From Pseudorasbora parva (lineage: Eukaryota; Chordata; Actinopteri; Cypriniformes; Gobionidae): a stretch of 64,000 bases of DNA. Within the stretch, counting starts at the first letter, position 1. Each line of letters opens with the position of its first letter. The position numbers were made by a program, and so were the translations under genes. This document shows positions 13,101 to 23,400 of this stretch, in pieces. Below the pieces are notes generated by a model, which saw only the letters and a list, made by a program, of their open reading frames with translations, did no database searches and was not told where the DNA came from. Location of the stretch: contig NC_090182.1 of NCBI RefSeq assembly GCF_024679245.1, forward strand, positions 28,529,753-28,593,752, in the 5' to 3' direction.

Positions 13101-16100
13101 AAGATTTAAACAATAAGAATAACTCTGTTGAGCTATAGTCTTTCGCTGATGAATGTATCCAAACAGTTGCTCAGCTGTCTAAAAAAAACACATCATATAT
13201 GAAAGCGTCTTTGGTGTTTCCATGGTTTCTACAAAATAAAATGGAAATCAAGGTTAACGCGGGTATGCTGTCATTGACGTGTTGCATGGACATGATCCGT
13301 TTTCTGGTTAAAATAGCTTATTTGTCTGGATTTAAACAGGATTAATTTATTGGAAACATTTGGGATAAGTCAGGTACACAAGTTAACAAAATATACAACA
13401 TTTCAACAATCCAAAAATATTATATTGTGCCTTTAATAAAGTATTAAATCATGGAAATTTCTTTATAGTGAATAGGTTTTGCGCAATATGAATTGTTTAA
13501 AAACATTATAAAGAATGCATATAATACAAACATTATGTGACTAGAGTGATTAAATTGCTTGTTAACTTTTAAGTTAGCCTGTTATAAAGCCAGAAAGCAT
13601 GGTATCTTTTACAACATAATACGTTTATTGACTTTAAACATTAGCTTTACCGCTAAAAGGTGGTTTTAAGGTGGGCGTACACTGTGCGAATTCGGACACT
13701 CGGGAGGTCGTGAGATATTGCAGACGCTACGAGTCATTTAATTTGATCATCGCATCAAATCAGCTGGTACACGGCACGACAGTTTGCACCGCGAGCCGGC
13801 CGCGATCACACCAGTTTTCATGTAACACAGACACCGGAGCTTTCAATGTTGCTGCTATGGCTTTATATACAAAAAATAAAGAAAAAAGGTGTGAAAATTA
13901 TTTGTTGAAAAGCAGAGAACAGCCATTCCTTTTAACCGAAACAACCAGAGGGAGAGAGAAGAGTGCACGTGAGAGAGAGAAAGTGTGTGTGTGTGTGTGT
14001 GTGTACGCAGTATGTGGCAGCCACTGAGCTAGTCATATAGATTGAGCCTATGTGACGTGCTTGTGCATGATTTGGCAATAGGGGACAGCTGGTAAAAATC
14101 GGGCCGACTCCCCGAACTTTTTAAACATGTTTAAAAATGATCGTAAGGTCGGCAGGTGCTCTTAACGTGCTCGGCTCGTCTCGTATTTCCTCTCACACGG
14201 TGCGAGCCGCGACCATACGAGCATCCACGATGTCCACGCGATTTCTCCCGAGAAAAAAAATTCGTCTACGAGTTCGTACGACAGCAAAAATCGCACCGTG
14301 TACGCCCGCCTTTATACAGCTCTAAAATTTAAACACCTTTTTAATTTAAGAACAAAGATAGGATATTTGTGATTTTTGCTGTTGAACTCTATGGAATACC
14401 CTGTTCTATATCACAGGTCAAACGAGGGACAAGTCAAAATGTGTATTCTAACTTGTTTTGAATCCAGGACATTCCTTTAACTTTTTCCAATGACATTCTT
14501 TTCTGTGCATCAAACAGTTTACTTAGCCTGTGTCTAATTGTCATAATGTGCACTTCCAAACTTTTATACAATACCTAATTGTTATTTTCACTTAATGGAC
14601 AAATGTTTTGGGCTTCTGCCTTTTCAGCCCTAAACCCCTGACGTCCATTGAAGACTCCCATGTGTACCGTATGCTCCAAGAGGACCATGAGCAGCCACAT
14701 GAACCACGTCAGTCTGGATCGTTTAAGGCCCTGCAAGACTATGTCGAGAGTGATGGTGAGCTGACTTTATTTAATACAACACCATCCGAGTCTTAAGAAA
14801 GGGGCAATGTTGAATTCATACATTTCAACAGAATTTATAGCTAGCAGCACTAATGAAGACGTCAAAGTTGAAATATACTCAATTTGACTTAAGCTGTCTT
14901 CAATATCCCTTAGCAATTCTACTTTGACTGACGTCATTAGCCTGCTGTCCTTTTAATGGTCTGGATTCAGTTGAGTTTATATGAGGGAGCTAGCCGGACA
15001 AGCCAGACCCACATCATGGTGTTAGGTCTGGGAACACACCATTGGCAGGGCTCAATCCGAGGGGCGGGACAAATGGCCGTCTTTCAAAATCCCTCTACAT
15101 GTAGTAGGATAGAGATACAACCAATATAGTCAGAGTGAGAGTCCTTGGCGTTCTTTCTTTTCTTAAAGAAAATCTCAACTCCAAGTCTTCCAGAGCTGAT
15201 TCGAAAGGCCACTGTTCTCCAGCAGCAGAAGCCGTCATCTTTGTTTTCAAGTAGCATAATATAGGTAATTTACGCGGAACCGTCACAACTCTGCCGTCAT
15301 TATGTTAAAGGGGGGGTGAAACACTCAATTTCAGTCAATCTCATGTCAATCTTGAGTACCTATAGAGTAGTATTGCATCTTTCATATCTCCAAAAAGTCT
15401 TTAGTTTTATTATATTTATAAAAGAAATATGGGCTGTACGGAGTCTTTCCGGAAAAAAACGAGCGCCTGGAGGCGTATCGTGTGGGCGGAGCTAAATAAT
15501 GACGAGCGCGCAAAGCGGCGACGTCCTCAAGCGTGGAGAAACCCATGGCTATCAATCTCAGCTAATAGATATATGATCCAGAATTATTCGGAGGCTGAAA
15601 TAAATTGAACAAGAGAAACGGCAGCAGCAGGACGTCCGTCTCTGTGGTATGTACTGTATTTAGTGGCCTGTCAACATTTCTGTGTCTTTACTCGCAGTTT
15701 ATGAGGACATGATTCGCTTCATGGACTATTGTATGCGACTAAACCTTAGCAGTAGCAAGCAAAACAGTTTTGCAAGTCAGACTAGTGTAACGTTATACAT
15801 AGAACAACAATGGAGTCCGTTAGCGCATTTGAATGACGAAGCACGCGATCGTGTCGTTTACTGATGTTTACTCGCGCGACGATAGCCAACAGCACAGACA
15901 TTTGAAGCAGTTTTACTCACCGGCTGCTTCCAAAGCAGGACTGAACGCTCCGTCAAAAACACACTTCTTTGGTATGATTTGGTGAAGTCCTGACAGCAGT
16001 GAACAGTGGAGATCCACTTTGCTACGCAACTGAAGCGATGTTGTGAAGCTTCTAGGGATGCGCGATATACCGGTACTGGAAAAATACCGGTATATATTTT

Positions 16101-18207
16101 ATTTAAAACGGTACGATATCATGATTTGGCACATTTCGGTATATGCTGCTGTTCCGAAGTTCACCGCTAGATGGCAGCGCGCTACCCAAACTGACCCGAA
16201 ACAACCGGCAAATGTGACAACAACATAGACGAACAAAATGGATAAAGCAGTCTAATCTCACTCAAGATGCCCAAAACGAATTAATAAAGAGAGGAGTAGA
16301 AGTGAAATTTGTATGACTTTGTAATGACTTTGCTTATAAAACTGATGAAGAACCATCAAACCTAGCCAAGAAGCATCTGTCACTATCCTGACTTTAAGAC
16401 TTCTGAAGAGATCGACAGGTCAGTGAATCATTCAAACCATCTCATTTAGACGTTTATTTTCTTTTTACACTGATCAACGCACACACACAGCCTAACATAA
16501 GATCGAATATCACAATCTCCAGCGTTCGTTTCAACCAATGACATTTAGATCTCATTATATTTGCACGCATACTATTGCACTATTCACATTCACGTTAGAC
16601 ACACCCGACTGTGTTTATGTGGATACTCACTAAAGACGGACATTTGTACATAATTCTGTGTATTTGACTGTTTAAGGAAACTTAATGTGTAATGTGCGTG
16701 ACTAAGTGACAGGCGTGTGTGTGTGTGTGTGTGTGTCGTATGAGCTCATATCTCCTGTAACTGTTATTACGAAATGCTATAAAATCTCTTGCGTGTTCAA
16801 ATGAGTTCCGTTCTCCATCCCGAGACGAGCGTGAAATGTTGAATCGGATTATGCAGATTGCTTTAGTGTAGTGCGATGTCTTTTGAAACCAGAAGCAATT
16901 TGCTAATTTTGAGAGATTTTTGCTGAAATTATTTCTCACAAGAAAGTTTTCAAATGACTGATTTGATGTGATAAGCTTTGCTGATTCATTTACTAATAAA
17001 CATTTGTGGTAATTTCCCACTTTATAAACTCAAAACTTGCATAATTGTTCTCATTCGCGTGCAATACACCCGCGCTAATATCAGACCTTGTGGTATCGAT
17101 TTAATATCGGTACTTCGGTATTAGATTGTGGTACCAGACCGAAGCCACAATTGTGGTATCGAGCCATCCCTAGAAGCTTCCCATCATTTCTGCGTTCAAA
17201 TCAGTTCAAATGCAGCGCTGCCTTCCCGGAATGCTGTGCTGAAGCGTTAAAGTCGCTTGATGTCACCCATAGGAATAAAGTGGAGCACGGCGCGGAGTGT
17301 TTATGGGCGTGCATTTCCTCTCTCGCTCTAGTCACACGCGCGTGCACCCTTCCGGGAGAAGAGCCCGTACGGCCCATACAAGGACCTTCTGCTCTATTAA
17401 CGTCAAGCCGACCCATACTCGAAAAAGTGTTTTTGTCACACTCCATCAAACGTCCAACATTAGTGTTTGAAACTTTGTCTATGTTTAGAATGGGAATCCA
17501 AGTCTTTAACAGTGTAAAAAGCAGTATGCATGAAACAGCATTTCACCCCCCTTTAAGCTCGCCCACCGTCTCTATACATGTGATTGGCCTGACTAGAGTT
17601 TGGTTTTTCAAGCTCGCAAGCCAACGAAGAGTTACTAGACAACCCTGGCTGCAAATTACATATCTTGCCGGTAGGTTGTGTCTAGATTTCTAGGCTATGA
17701 GGGAACATTTCACATTCCTGAAGTGGATCTGAGATTCTTTCCTTTATTCTTCTGACAGGCACAAAGCCTATTGTGACTAGAAGTGTAAAAGCCCCAGTGA
17801 CAAAACCCCAAGCGGCCACATCCTCACTGCAGAAGCTGCCTCTCTGTGATAAATGTGGCACCGGCATTGTGTGAGTACAGCTTTCAGTATGAGACCGAAC
17901 AAACTGTTGTCTTTGAGAATATATTATCAATTTTTTTGAAAACTGTTCTACACTGAATTGTATTCATGCATTTTAACAGCTTCATTATATAAAACTTTTT
18001 CTACAACGGTCTTACAGAGGAACAGTGGTGAAAGCTCGGGACAAGTACCGCCATCCTGCCTGCTTCGTGTGTTCGGACTGTGGTGTGAACCTGAAGCAGA
18101 AGGGCTACTTCTTTGTGGAGGGACAGATGTACTGTGAAGGCCATGCTCGAATGCGAATGACCCCACCTGAGGGACATGATCTAGTTACTGTATATCCCAC
18201 TGCTTAG
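7362..18207 (+). CDS. pdlim3: PDZ and LIM domain protein 3 (ALP), partial, alternatively spliced
   Basis: Actinin-associated LIM protein of muscle Z-discs; the family binds alpha-actinin through its PDZ domain and ZM motif and organises actin. Coding exons: 7362-7513, 7905-7989, 10348-10535, 10830-10897, 11182-11358, 14628-14755, 17759-17870, 18018-18207. In order they encode the second half of the PDZ domain ([15 protein letters not shown] core), the linker ending [14 protein letters not shown], alternative ZM-motif segments, the VYRMLQ / PRQSGSFK linker, and one complete LIM domain (CDKCGTG, CFVCSDC, YCEGH) ending in TVYPTA. Order and sequence match human PDLIM3, not PDLIM1/2/4. The exon with the ATG and first half of the PDZ (PAPWGFRL-type) was searched for in 1-7361 and not found, so it is probably upstream. 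Which teleost duplicate (a or b) this is cannot be told here. Confidence 0.94.
7905..7989 (+). CDS. pdlim3: pdlim3 exon: post-PDZ linker
   Basis: Acceptor gttgcag, donor gtaagt. It encodes [15 protein letters not shown] and [12 protein letters not shown], the conserved ALP linker, and ends in phase 0, which suits either downstream alternative (10348 or 10830). Confidence 0.93.
8116..8569. mobile_element. TTAA-flanked MITE, 454 bp
   Basis: Ends AGGGATACTCCACCCAAAAA and inverted TTTTTGGGTGGAATATCCCT, bordered by TTAA (8112-8115, 8570-8573). Lies in the pdlim3 intron before the ZM exons. Confidence 0.9.
8657..9804 (+). mobile_element. Tc1/mariner element, degenerate
   Basis: About 1.15 kb with terminal inverted repeats TACACTCACCTAAAG and CTTTAGGTGAGTGTA next to TA. 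The internal transposase is broken (separate entry). Confidence 0.93.
8797..9757 (+). pseudogene. Tc1/mariner transposase pseudogene
   Basis: Successive frames show the N-terminal HTH part (degenerate), [37 protein letters not shown] with the first catalytic Asp (SDD), [29 protein letters not shown] with the second Asp, and a PESPDLNL block for the third. Broken by frame changes, an early stop near 8883, a deletion of roughly 100 nt between the SDD and GGGGVMVWG blocks, a stop at 9491 and a one-base loss near 9573. Not functional. Confidence 0.9.
9880..10134. repeat. Dispersed repeat ending in a (CA)n microsatellite
   Basis: The text gaaaacattctgcattttaa and tttccccatggggacc is the reverse complement of the repeat at 30340-30540 and 35620-35896. 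It ends in (CA)n at 10078-10134. The low-complexity frames read from it are not genes. Confidence 0.75.
10348..10535 (+). CDS. pdlim3: pdlim3 alternative exon with ZM motif (short-isoform type)
   Basis: Acceptor catgcag, donor gtgagt. It encodes [20 protein letters not shown] and a ZM-type motif ([20 protein letters not shown]). It starts in phase 0 and ends with two leftover bases, so it can splice in frame to 11182 or 14628 but not to 10830. It corresponds to the exon used in the shorter human PDLIM3 isoform. Confidence 0.92.
10830..10897 (+). CDS. pdlim3: pdlim3 alternative exon (long-isoform type, first part)
   Basis: Acceptor gtctttcag, donor gtcatt. It encodes [16 protein letters not shown], matching the start of the human long-isoform segment (DVNYFEHKHNIRPKPF). 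Starts in phase 0 and ends with two leftover bases (AG). 68 nt long. Confidence 0.88.
11182..11358 (+). CDS. pdlim3: pdlim3 alternative exon (long-isoform type, second ZM motif)
   Basis: Donor gtaacc after ASP. It encodes a Ser/Thr-rich linker and then [15 protein letters not shown], a second ZM-type motif. Length 177 nt keeps the frame. The acceptor is uncertain: actccag before 11182 or gacag before 11188, six bases apart and in the same frame; the polypyrimidine tract is poor for both. Confidence 0.8.
11884..12973. mobile_element. hAT-type element, 1090 bp, middle layer
   Basis: Ends TAGACATGTGCCGAT and ATCGGCACATGCCTA. Exact 8-bp target duplication GTTGAAAG at 11876-11883 and 12974-12981. 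No transposase frame. Contains the MITE 12693-12783. Confidence 0.93.
12693..12783. mobile_element. Small hAT-like MITE, inner layer
   Basis: Inverted arms: CAGCCCTG... AGAGACCACTTAAC and GTTAAGTGGTCTCT ...CAGAGCTG. The flanking 8-mers are similar but not identical. Confidence 0.8.
13669..14311. mobile_element. Harbinger-like non-autonomous element, 643 bp, CpG-rich
   Basis: Ends AGGTGGGCGTACACTGTGCG and inverted CGCACCGTGTACGCCCGCCT, bordered by TTA (13666-13668, 14312-14314). Much richer in CpG than its surroundings. A (GT)n tract sits at 13984-14003. The 118-residue frame inside is not a recognisable transposase. Confidence 0.8.
14628..14755 (+). CDS. pdlim3: pdlim3 exon: inter-domain linker
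   Basis: Acceptor ccttttcag, donor gtgagc. It encodes [19 protein letters not shown] and [16 protein letters not shown], as in the constitutive human linker exon. Needs two incoming bases and leaves one. Confidence 0.92.
15309..17552. mobile_element. TTAA-flanked element, middle layer
   Basis: Ends AGGGGGGGTGAAAC and TTTCACCCCCCT, with TTAA at 15305-15308 and 17553-17556. The empty site is visible in the sister copy at 6281-6292 (atgttaagcccc). A related copy lies inverted at about 56250-57082. Split by 16053-17172. Confidence 0.92.
16053..17172. mobile_element. hAT-type element, 1120 bp, inner layer
   Basis: Ends TAGGGATGCGCGATA and ATCGAGCCATCCCTA. Exact 8-bp target duplication GAAGCTTC at 16045-16052 and 17173-17180. 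No transposase. Contains a short (GT)n at 16716-16736. Confidence 0.94.
17759..17870 (+). CDS. pdlim3: pdlim3 exon: start of LIM domain
   Basis: Acceptor ctgacag, donor gtgagt. It encodes [17 protein letters not shown] and the first zinc ligands in [12 protein letters not shown]. The nested transposon stack in the preceding intron ends only 54 bp upstream (17705 with its target duplication). Confidence 0.93.
18018..18207 (+). CDS. pdlim3: pdlim3 last coding exon: LIM domain end and stop
   Basis: Acceptor cttacag. It encodes [20 protein letters not shown], then [18 protein letters not shown] and TVYPTA with TAG at 18205-18207. It supplies the H-x2-C, C-x2-C and C-x2-H ligands that complete the LIM domain. 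Confidence 0.95.
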
Positions 18208-18378
18208 AGGGATGGAAAAACTCAGAACTTACACAACTGACAGTTGAAATTAGACAAATCGTATTGTTTGCCCTTATTGCTGCTTGATAAAATCGTGTAT
18301 CTGGTTAGTGTAAGAATAGAGCTTCAACCTTCATATTAGTTTATAAAAGAGAAGGCCACTTTATACCACAGTGTTTAA

Positions 18379-19183
18379 AGGGATACTTCAGCGATTTGGC
18401 ATATGGCTTTGTATCAGTAGAAACCCAGGAGTATATTTGAATGATCATGCTTCTCCCCCTCTCATATCCCCCTGAGACGAGAGATTTATGTATTTTATTT
18501 CTGGAAAAAATCCTCTGATGCAAATATCATCATTTTGCGTCATCGGAGGATTTTTTTCAGCCAAAGGCTAAAGACTACAGCCAGCAGAAGGAGCTAGTTC
18601 CGCATGTTTTCAACCAGTCCATGGGGGGTGGGATCGCACTCACAGAGCTCGGCTCGGGCAGCTGCGGGCATTCATGTAAACAGCGCAGCATTGAGTGTTT
18701 GAACTTTTCAAATTAATGCCTATGAAAGTTAAGCTTCCAAAGGCATGAACTGAAAACGCGCCAGAATGAACACGCTGTGAATGACCGTTGCGCTTGCACT
18801 TACCTCAGCTCTAGTGATGAATGTAATCTGACTCCTGCTGCGTTTGTGCCATAACTCTTGTTCGGCTCACACGCACGTTATTGAACAGACACATTCAGTT
18901 TTTAATTGTAGTGTCTGTTCTGTAACTGAACTGCTTTTATGAAAATGAACGCGGTGGGAAAGTGATCCAGTAATCCATTAGCGGTGGCTTTTGGGAGTGG
19001 CCTCGTAGGGCAGCGACGCAAGTGCATTCTGGGAGTTGTTGTCCTTCATCCCCATGAGACAAAAACATTTTCTGTCTTTTCTCAGTCTAGAAGGTACCAA
19101 ATTCAAAAATTTCACATTTCTGCTAAATGAATGACCCAGTTTAAATATAAAGCTTAAGCTAAATCACTGAAGAACTAACCCCT
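18379..19183. mobile_element. TTAA-flanked element, copy A
   Basis: Ends AGGGATACTTCAGC and GAAGAACTAACCCCT between TTAA sites. Shares long text with 45036-45995 in the same orientation (tcatatccccctgaga, agagatttatg, catcggagga). Lies just beyond the pdlim3 stop, probably in or next to its 3' UTR. Confidence 0.85.
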
Positions 19184-20378
19184 TTAAGTGATCAGATTAC
19201 GGTTTACACCTGGTATTAACATATGCTTCCAATTGATCTTCTGTCTTGTTCAGGTTTTGACGAGACCATCCCGACTTTACAACACAGTGCAGTGCATGAA
19301 CACTATGAACAAATTCATGAAGGCTTATGAGCAAGCAGAAAAGGAAGATAATAAAAATTGTATTTGAAAAGTTTGAATCACTTTCTTTGGTGTGCTTTCT
19401 CACAACTTTTCCCAGAACAATCACATATTTGGTAAGCATTCCTTCACTGATTTGGAACACACATTCAGGACAGATAGAGTTTACAATACACATGTAAGGT
19501 GTAACATGCATTTCTGACAACCTCAATGTTTCAGTGATGTGATTACAAAGCCTTATAGACCCCACAAAGGACATTTAGCAATGATCCAAATCACTAAAAA
19601 TTGTTAATTCCAGGTGTAATCCCTTTCTCAAGGACTAAAACCAGTTCTTGTTGAAAAGCCAAGAGTGAACTATATCAAACTAGTTTCAGTTATTTCATGA
19701 ACAGTTAAAATATGCAAGAAATATGCCATAATTTATGTACAACAAGGTATTTGGTAATGTGCACAAACTGAGAAGTAGAAAAAAGATGCAATGCAATCGG
19801 TTTCCCAGTAGAACACTCCTTTTTACTTTTTATCTACCAACATTTCTATAATTATTGTTCTGCATTTCCTTTCTTGAATTATGTTTTTTTTAAAGGAACA
19901 TAAAGGCACAGTTCACTCGCATGATAATATCCTTTGATAACATAAGATTAAAGATTTATTATATCACTACATCGTAAATTATGCAACTAAATGTTTTCAT
20001 AGGTGTATTTACAATTATTTGAAACCATATTCAATATACAGGAACATGCCAACATTAAGAACTTGCTGAATTCACCAACACCTTGCTGGTTAAATACAAA
20101 ATATATATTTTTAATATTTAATAACTCAAGTGATCTTAGACAAGTTGTTTAGTGTATAATTGATAAAATAATGCACATGACTTAATCTTGATTTGTACTA
20201 TTAAACATCTTTAGATGATATGAAACAAAGTATTTACCATAGGGTAATAATTAAATTGAGCTATGAGTCCATTTTTATTGATTACAAGAATGATATAAAT
20301 GTTATTCAAAACACCAGCTTTTTAATCTAAAGACAACATGTATATAACGTTCATTTATTCGCCTGAAGACACTAGTTC
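19184..20378. other. Tail-to-tail intergenic region pdlim3-cfap96
   Basis: AT-rich. It should hold both 3' untranslated regions. No further gene or repeat recognised; poly(A) sites not assigned. Confidence 0.5.
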
Positions 20379-20430
20379 TCAATATGCCATCACAGAGGGG
20401 ATTCGATTGTAGTTTGTGGCGTTCACAGCC
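20379..20430 (-). CDS. cfap96: cfap96 last coding exon and stop
   Basis: It encodes AVNATNYNRIPSVMAY and TGA at 20381-20379. Acceptor ttttgcag. The preceding intron holds the TTAA-flanked element 20503-21283. Confidence 0.9.
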
Positions 20431-23400
20431 CTGCAAAATAAAGTCACGTTACTTTGAGCCTGAAGTGTTTCCCTGTGGAATTTGGTAAACAACTAATATT
20501 AAAGGTGGGGTAAGTGCTATCTGGTAACCGTTGTTGGTATTTCAAATCACCAAAACAAACATGCCCCTACCCCCAAAAGGGTCTCGCCCCTATTTTGATA
20601 GCGCCGCCCCACACATACGTAACCCAGAGGCATCAACGGCTATGGCAGAATCTCTGTGTATCTTATCCAGGTCGAATATTCAATGAAAAAGTCATTCCTT
20701 CTATCACAAAAACACAAACCGTTCTTGTACACGATCAAGACAGTCCAACTAACGAACATATTACTAGATTAGAGTCATACCGATCACAAAATGTTCTCAT
20801 GAACAACTCTAACACAAGCACGACAGTCCAGCTAACGACATATTACAATTATATCCGGATAAGGGTTATATAGATCATGAAAAGAGTAAGCAAACATATT
20901 AGGAGTATAGTATCTTACTTGTCGGAGACTGTGTGAGCTGATGCTTGAAGCGCACAGTGATGAGATTTAGATGCTCCATATGGCGTGGAAATGAACGGGT
21001 CTTTATCATCGCTGAGGTGAGACAATACGATTGCAAATGGACTAACAAGCGAACATGACACACGAGCATAGTCAAGCAGCATAAATTAGGCTAGTTCTCG
21101 GCTAATGTCCGTCATGTGTGACTCGTGTGTTTTGAATAATGACGTGCACAGAGCGAGAGCGTGCGCTCTTCTCACCATCAATAGTAGACACGCCCCTTAC
21201 CTCCTGATTGGCTACAAGTTTGTTATTCAACTCGGCCCGTGTCCTTTTTCTAAAATGGTTTTGAAATAAGACTTACCCCACCATTAATGCTTATTATTAG
21301 TCAAAGCATTAAGCACAGTTTGGAGTATAATATCGGTGTCTTGGTCCTGGACCCCAGCTTACTTATTAACATTGAGGCTGATGATGCTCTTGACAGGTGT
21401 ACTCTTTGGACCAGGGGAGGGGTGAAATATCTTTCCTTCCTTATTCGTCATCGCTGATTTAGTCTTTTTGGTGCCATAGCGCTCTGCAGAGTAGCTGGGG
21501 TAGGCGTCAAATGTTCCTGCTTTCATGCCTCCAGTCTGCAGAAAATAAGAATAAAATACCTCCGCATACTACCAAAATAATACTCCACAAAATGTTCCAA
21601 AACTGCTAACCTCTTTACCACCTTTTAGGCATTTTATGTACCTTTTTACTGGGTGAACTTGGTTTGAAGGGCACCGTAAAGTGCTTTTTCTCCTCAGTCT
21701 TCTTTGGAGGTGGTAGAGGTTTGTCAAATTTGTAAGGATTGCTGTCAAAGCATTCATTTGGATGAAGGTTCAAACGAAATGCTCCCCCTTTCAGCATGGA
21801 TTTGTGTGACATGATCTCACGCTGGTAAACAAATTATCTCTCTCATTAGAGGAAGAGAACACAGTCATCTGCTCGCATAGAATTATACTGTCAGGTACTC
21901 CGAGGACGCCTTATCTTAATTAAAACAAGGACCCAGGAGTCTGATTAAAAATCTCATTTAGGTAGACCTAAAAATACCTTTAGCATTTCCTTGGCTCGAT
22001 CATAGGGGTCTGAGGAATAGGACACCATCTTGGAGAGAGTGATGTCAGGATAGCTATTAGAGAACAAGGACAAATCAATACATCTGACACCAAAACCACA
22101 GACACTTGCATATTATAGGATAATGTCTGATTACCCATAACTTCCCTTCTTGGGTGGATTGGTGTAGAAATTCTTCCCAGCAGATTTGTTTGCTTTCCTT
22201 GGAATCTGTAGGACACTCATTGCTTGAATGGGACCTCCAAATGTCCCAAAATAGCTACCCATTCCACATCTACGAATCAGAGAAAACTATTAAGCAATTG
22301 CACGACAGTAAAAGGAATAATAATTGGGAAATTGTATAAGCTGTATGGCGGGGTTTTTTTCTGGTACAAACGGCGAAAACAAAAACAACAAAAATACAGA
22401 CATCTAACTATAGTTCTGTGACTAGCAGCCTTAATGGCTCACTAAAGCTATTATTCCTCGGTTTTGTGTAGTTTTTTGCATTCTCTTGGTTACACATGAA
22501 AAACTGAATGTTTGAATTTGAAGCTTTGAACTATTGCACTATGGTGAAATCCTAGCTTTAAAAAAAAGGGCTATATAGCTATTTTTTGGGTCGAAACACA
22601 TCATTAAACATGTTCCCTTTTAAACAAAATCTAGGTTCTGGGGTCTTATGTCTTTAAATTTGAATAGGCCATGCCAATTGTCACACTAATCAAATAGCCT
22701 TGAAACAAATATATCTCGTATTCAACTTTGTTCTCTTTTTTGTTATTCTTTACACAGTAGGATACACTATATTACTAGGCTCAATAAAGCTATCTTAGAG
22801 AGACAGTTACTCACCCCATGTCGCCCAAATCTGTATGACTTTCTTCTGTAGAACATAAAGAAAGTCATACAGGTTTGCAACAAAATTGGGAAAATGATCC
22901 CTGTAAGATCTTGTAGTCCATTTGACACAACAACAGTAGCCTAACACTACTAACTACCAATACAATTATTTTGAATTCTTATATTTTCACAATTATTTAT
23001 CATTGATAACTATATTAAATATTTAAATCATTATTAAACCAGAAAGAAATGAGGACTCACGTTTTTTTCTCTCCGTTACTGGGAAGAAAGGCTTTGCCTA
23101 TGTTCTTTTTGGCCTGTTGTATCTTGTATTGTCTCTCTATTTTAACAGGGTCTGTGAGCGCCTCTCTCTCAAAGATCCTCTTAAACTGTGTGTCGAAGTA
23201 TCCCGTCTGAAGCGCAGACTTTGATTTGGCTCCTCCGGGTAGCATCTGTTTGTTCTTGTATGCAGCGTCATTAAATGGGCCTTTACAAAGTGCATGAGAC
23301 ACATTACATGTTAACCATTTGATTTTGTTATGCAGATGTTACAATTAAATGGTTAGTTCACCCAAAAATTAAAACTCAATCATTAATTACTCACCCCGTG

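Larger units (their letters stand above)
11532..13432. mobile_element. TTAA-flanked element, outer layer of a three-level nest
   Basis: Ends AGGCACAATATGTAAT and inverted ATATTATATTGTGCCT, with TTAA at 11528-11531 and 13433-13436. Interrupted by 11884-12973. Lies in the pdlim3 intron 11359-14627. Confidence 0.88.
14991..17696. mobile_element. TAGCCTG-ended hAT-like element, copy 2, outer layer
   Basis: Same family as 5893-6633. Flanking duplication TGAGGGAGC / TGAGGGAAC (14982-14990, 17697-17705), one mismatch in nine. Carries 15309-17552 inside. Confidence 0.85.

Noticed and set aside
13671..14027. 118-residue frame in a CpG-rich stretch, considered as a promoter-associated first exon
   Set aside because: It coincides with a transposon bounded by inverted ends and TTA duplications.
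17088..17693. 201-residue plus-strand open frame
   Set aside because: Spans the borders of three nested transposons, so it cannot be a conserved gene.
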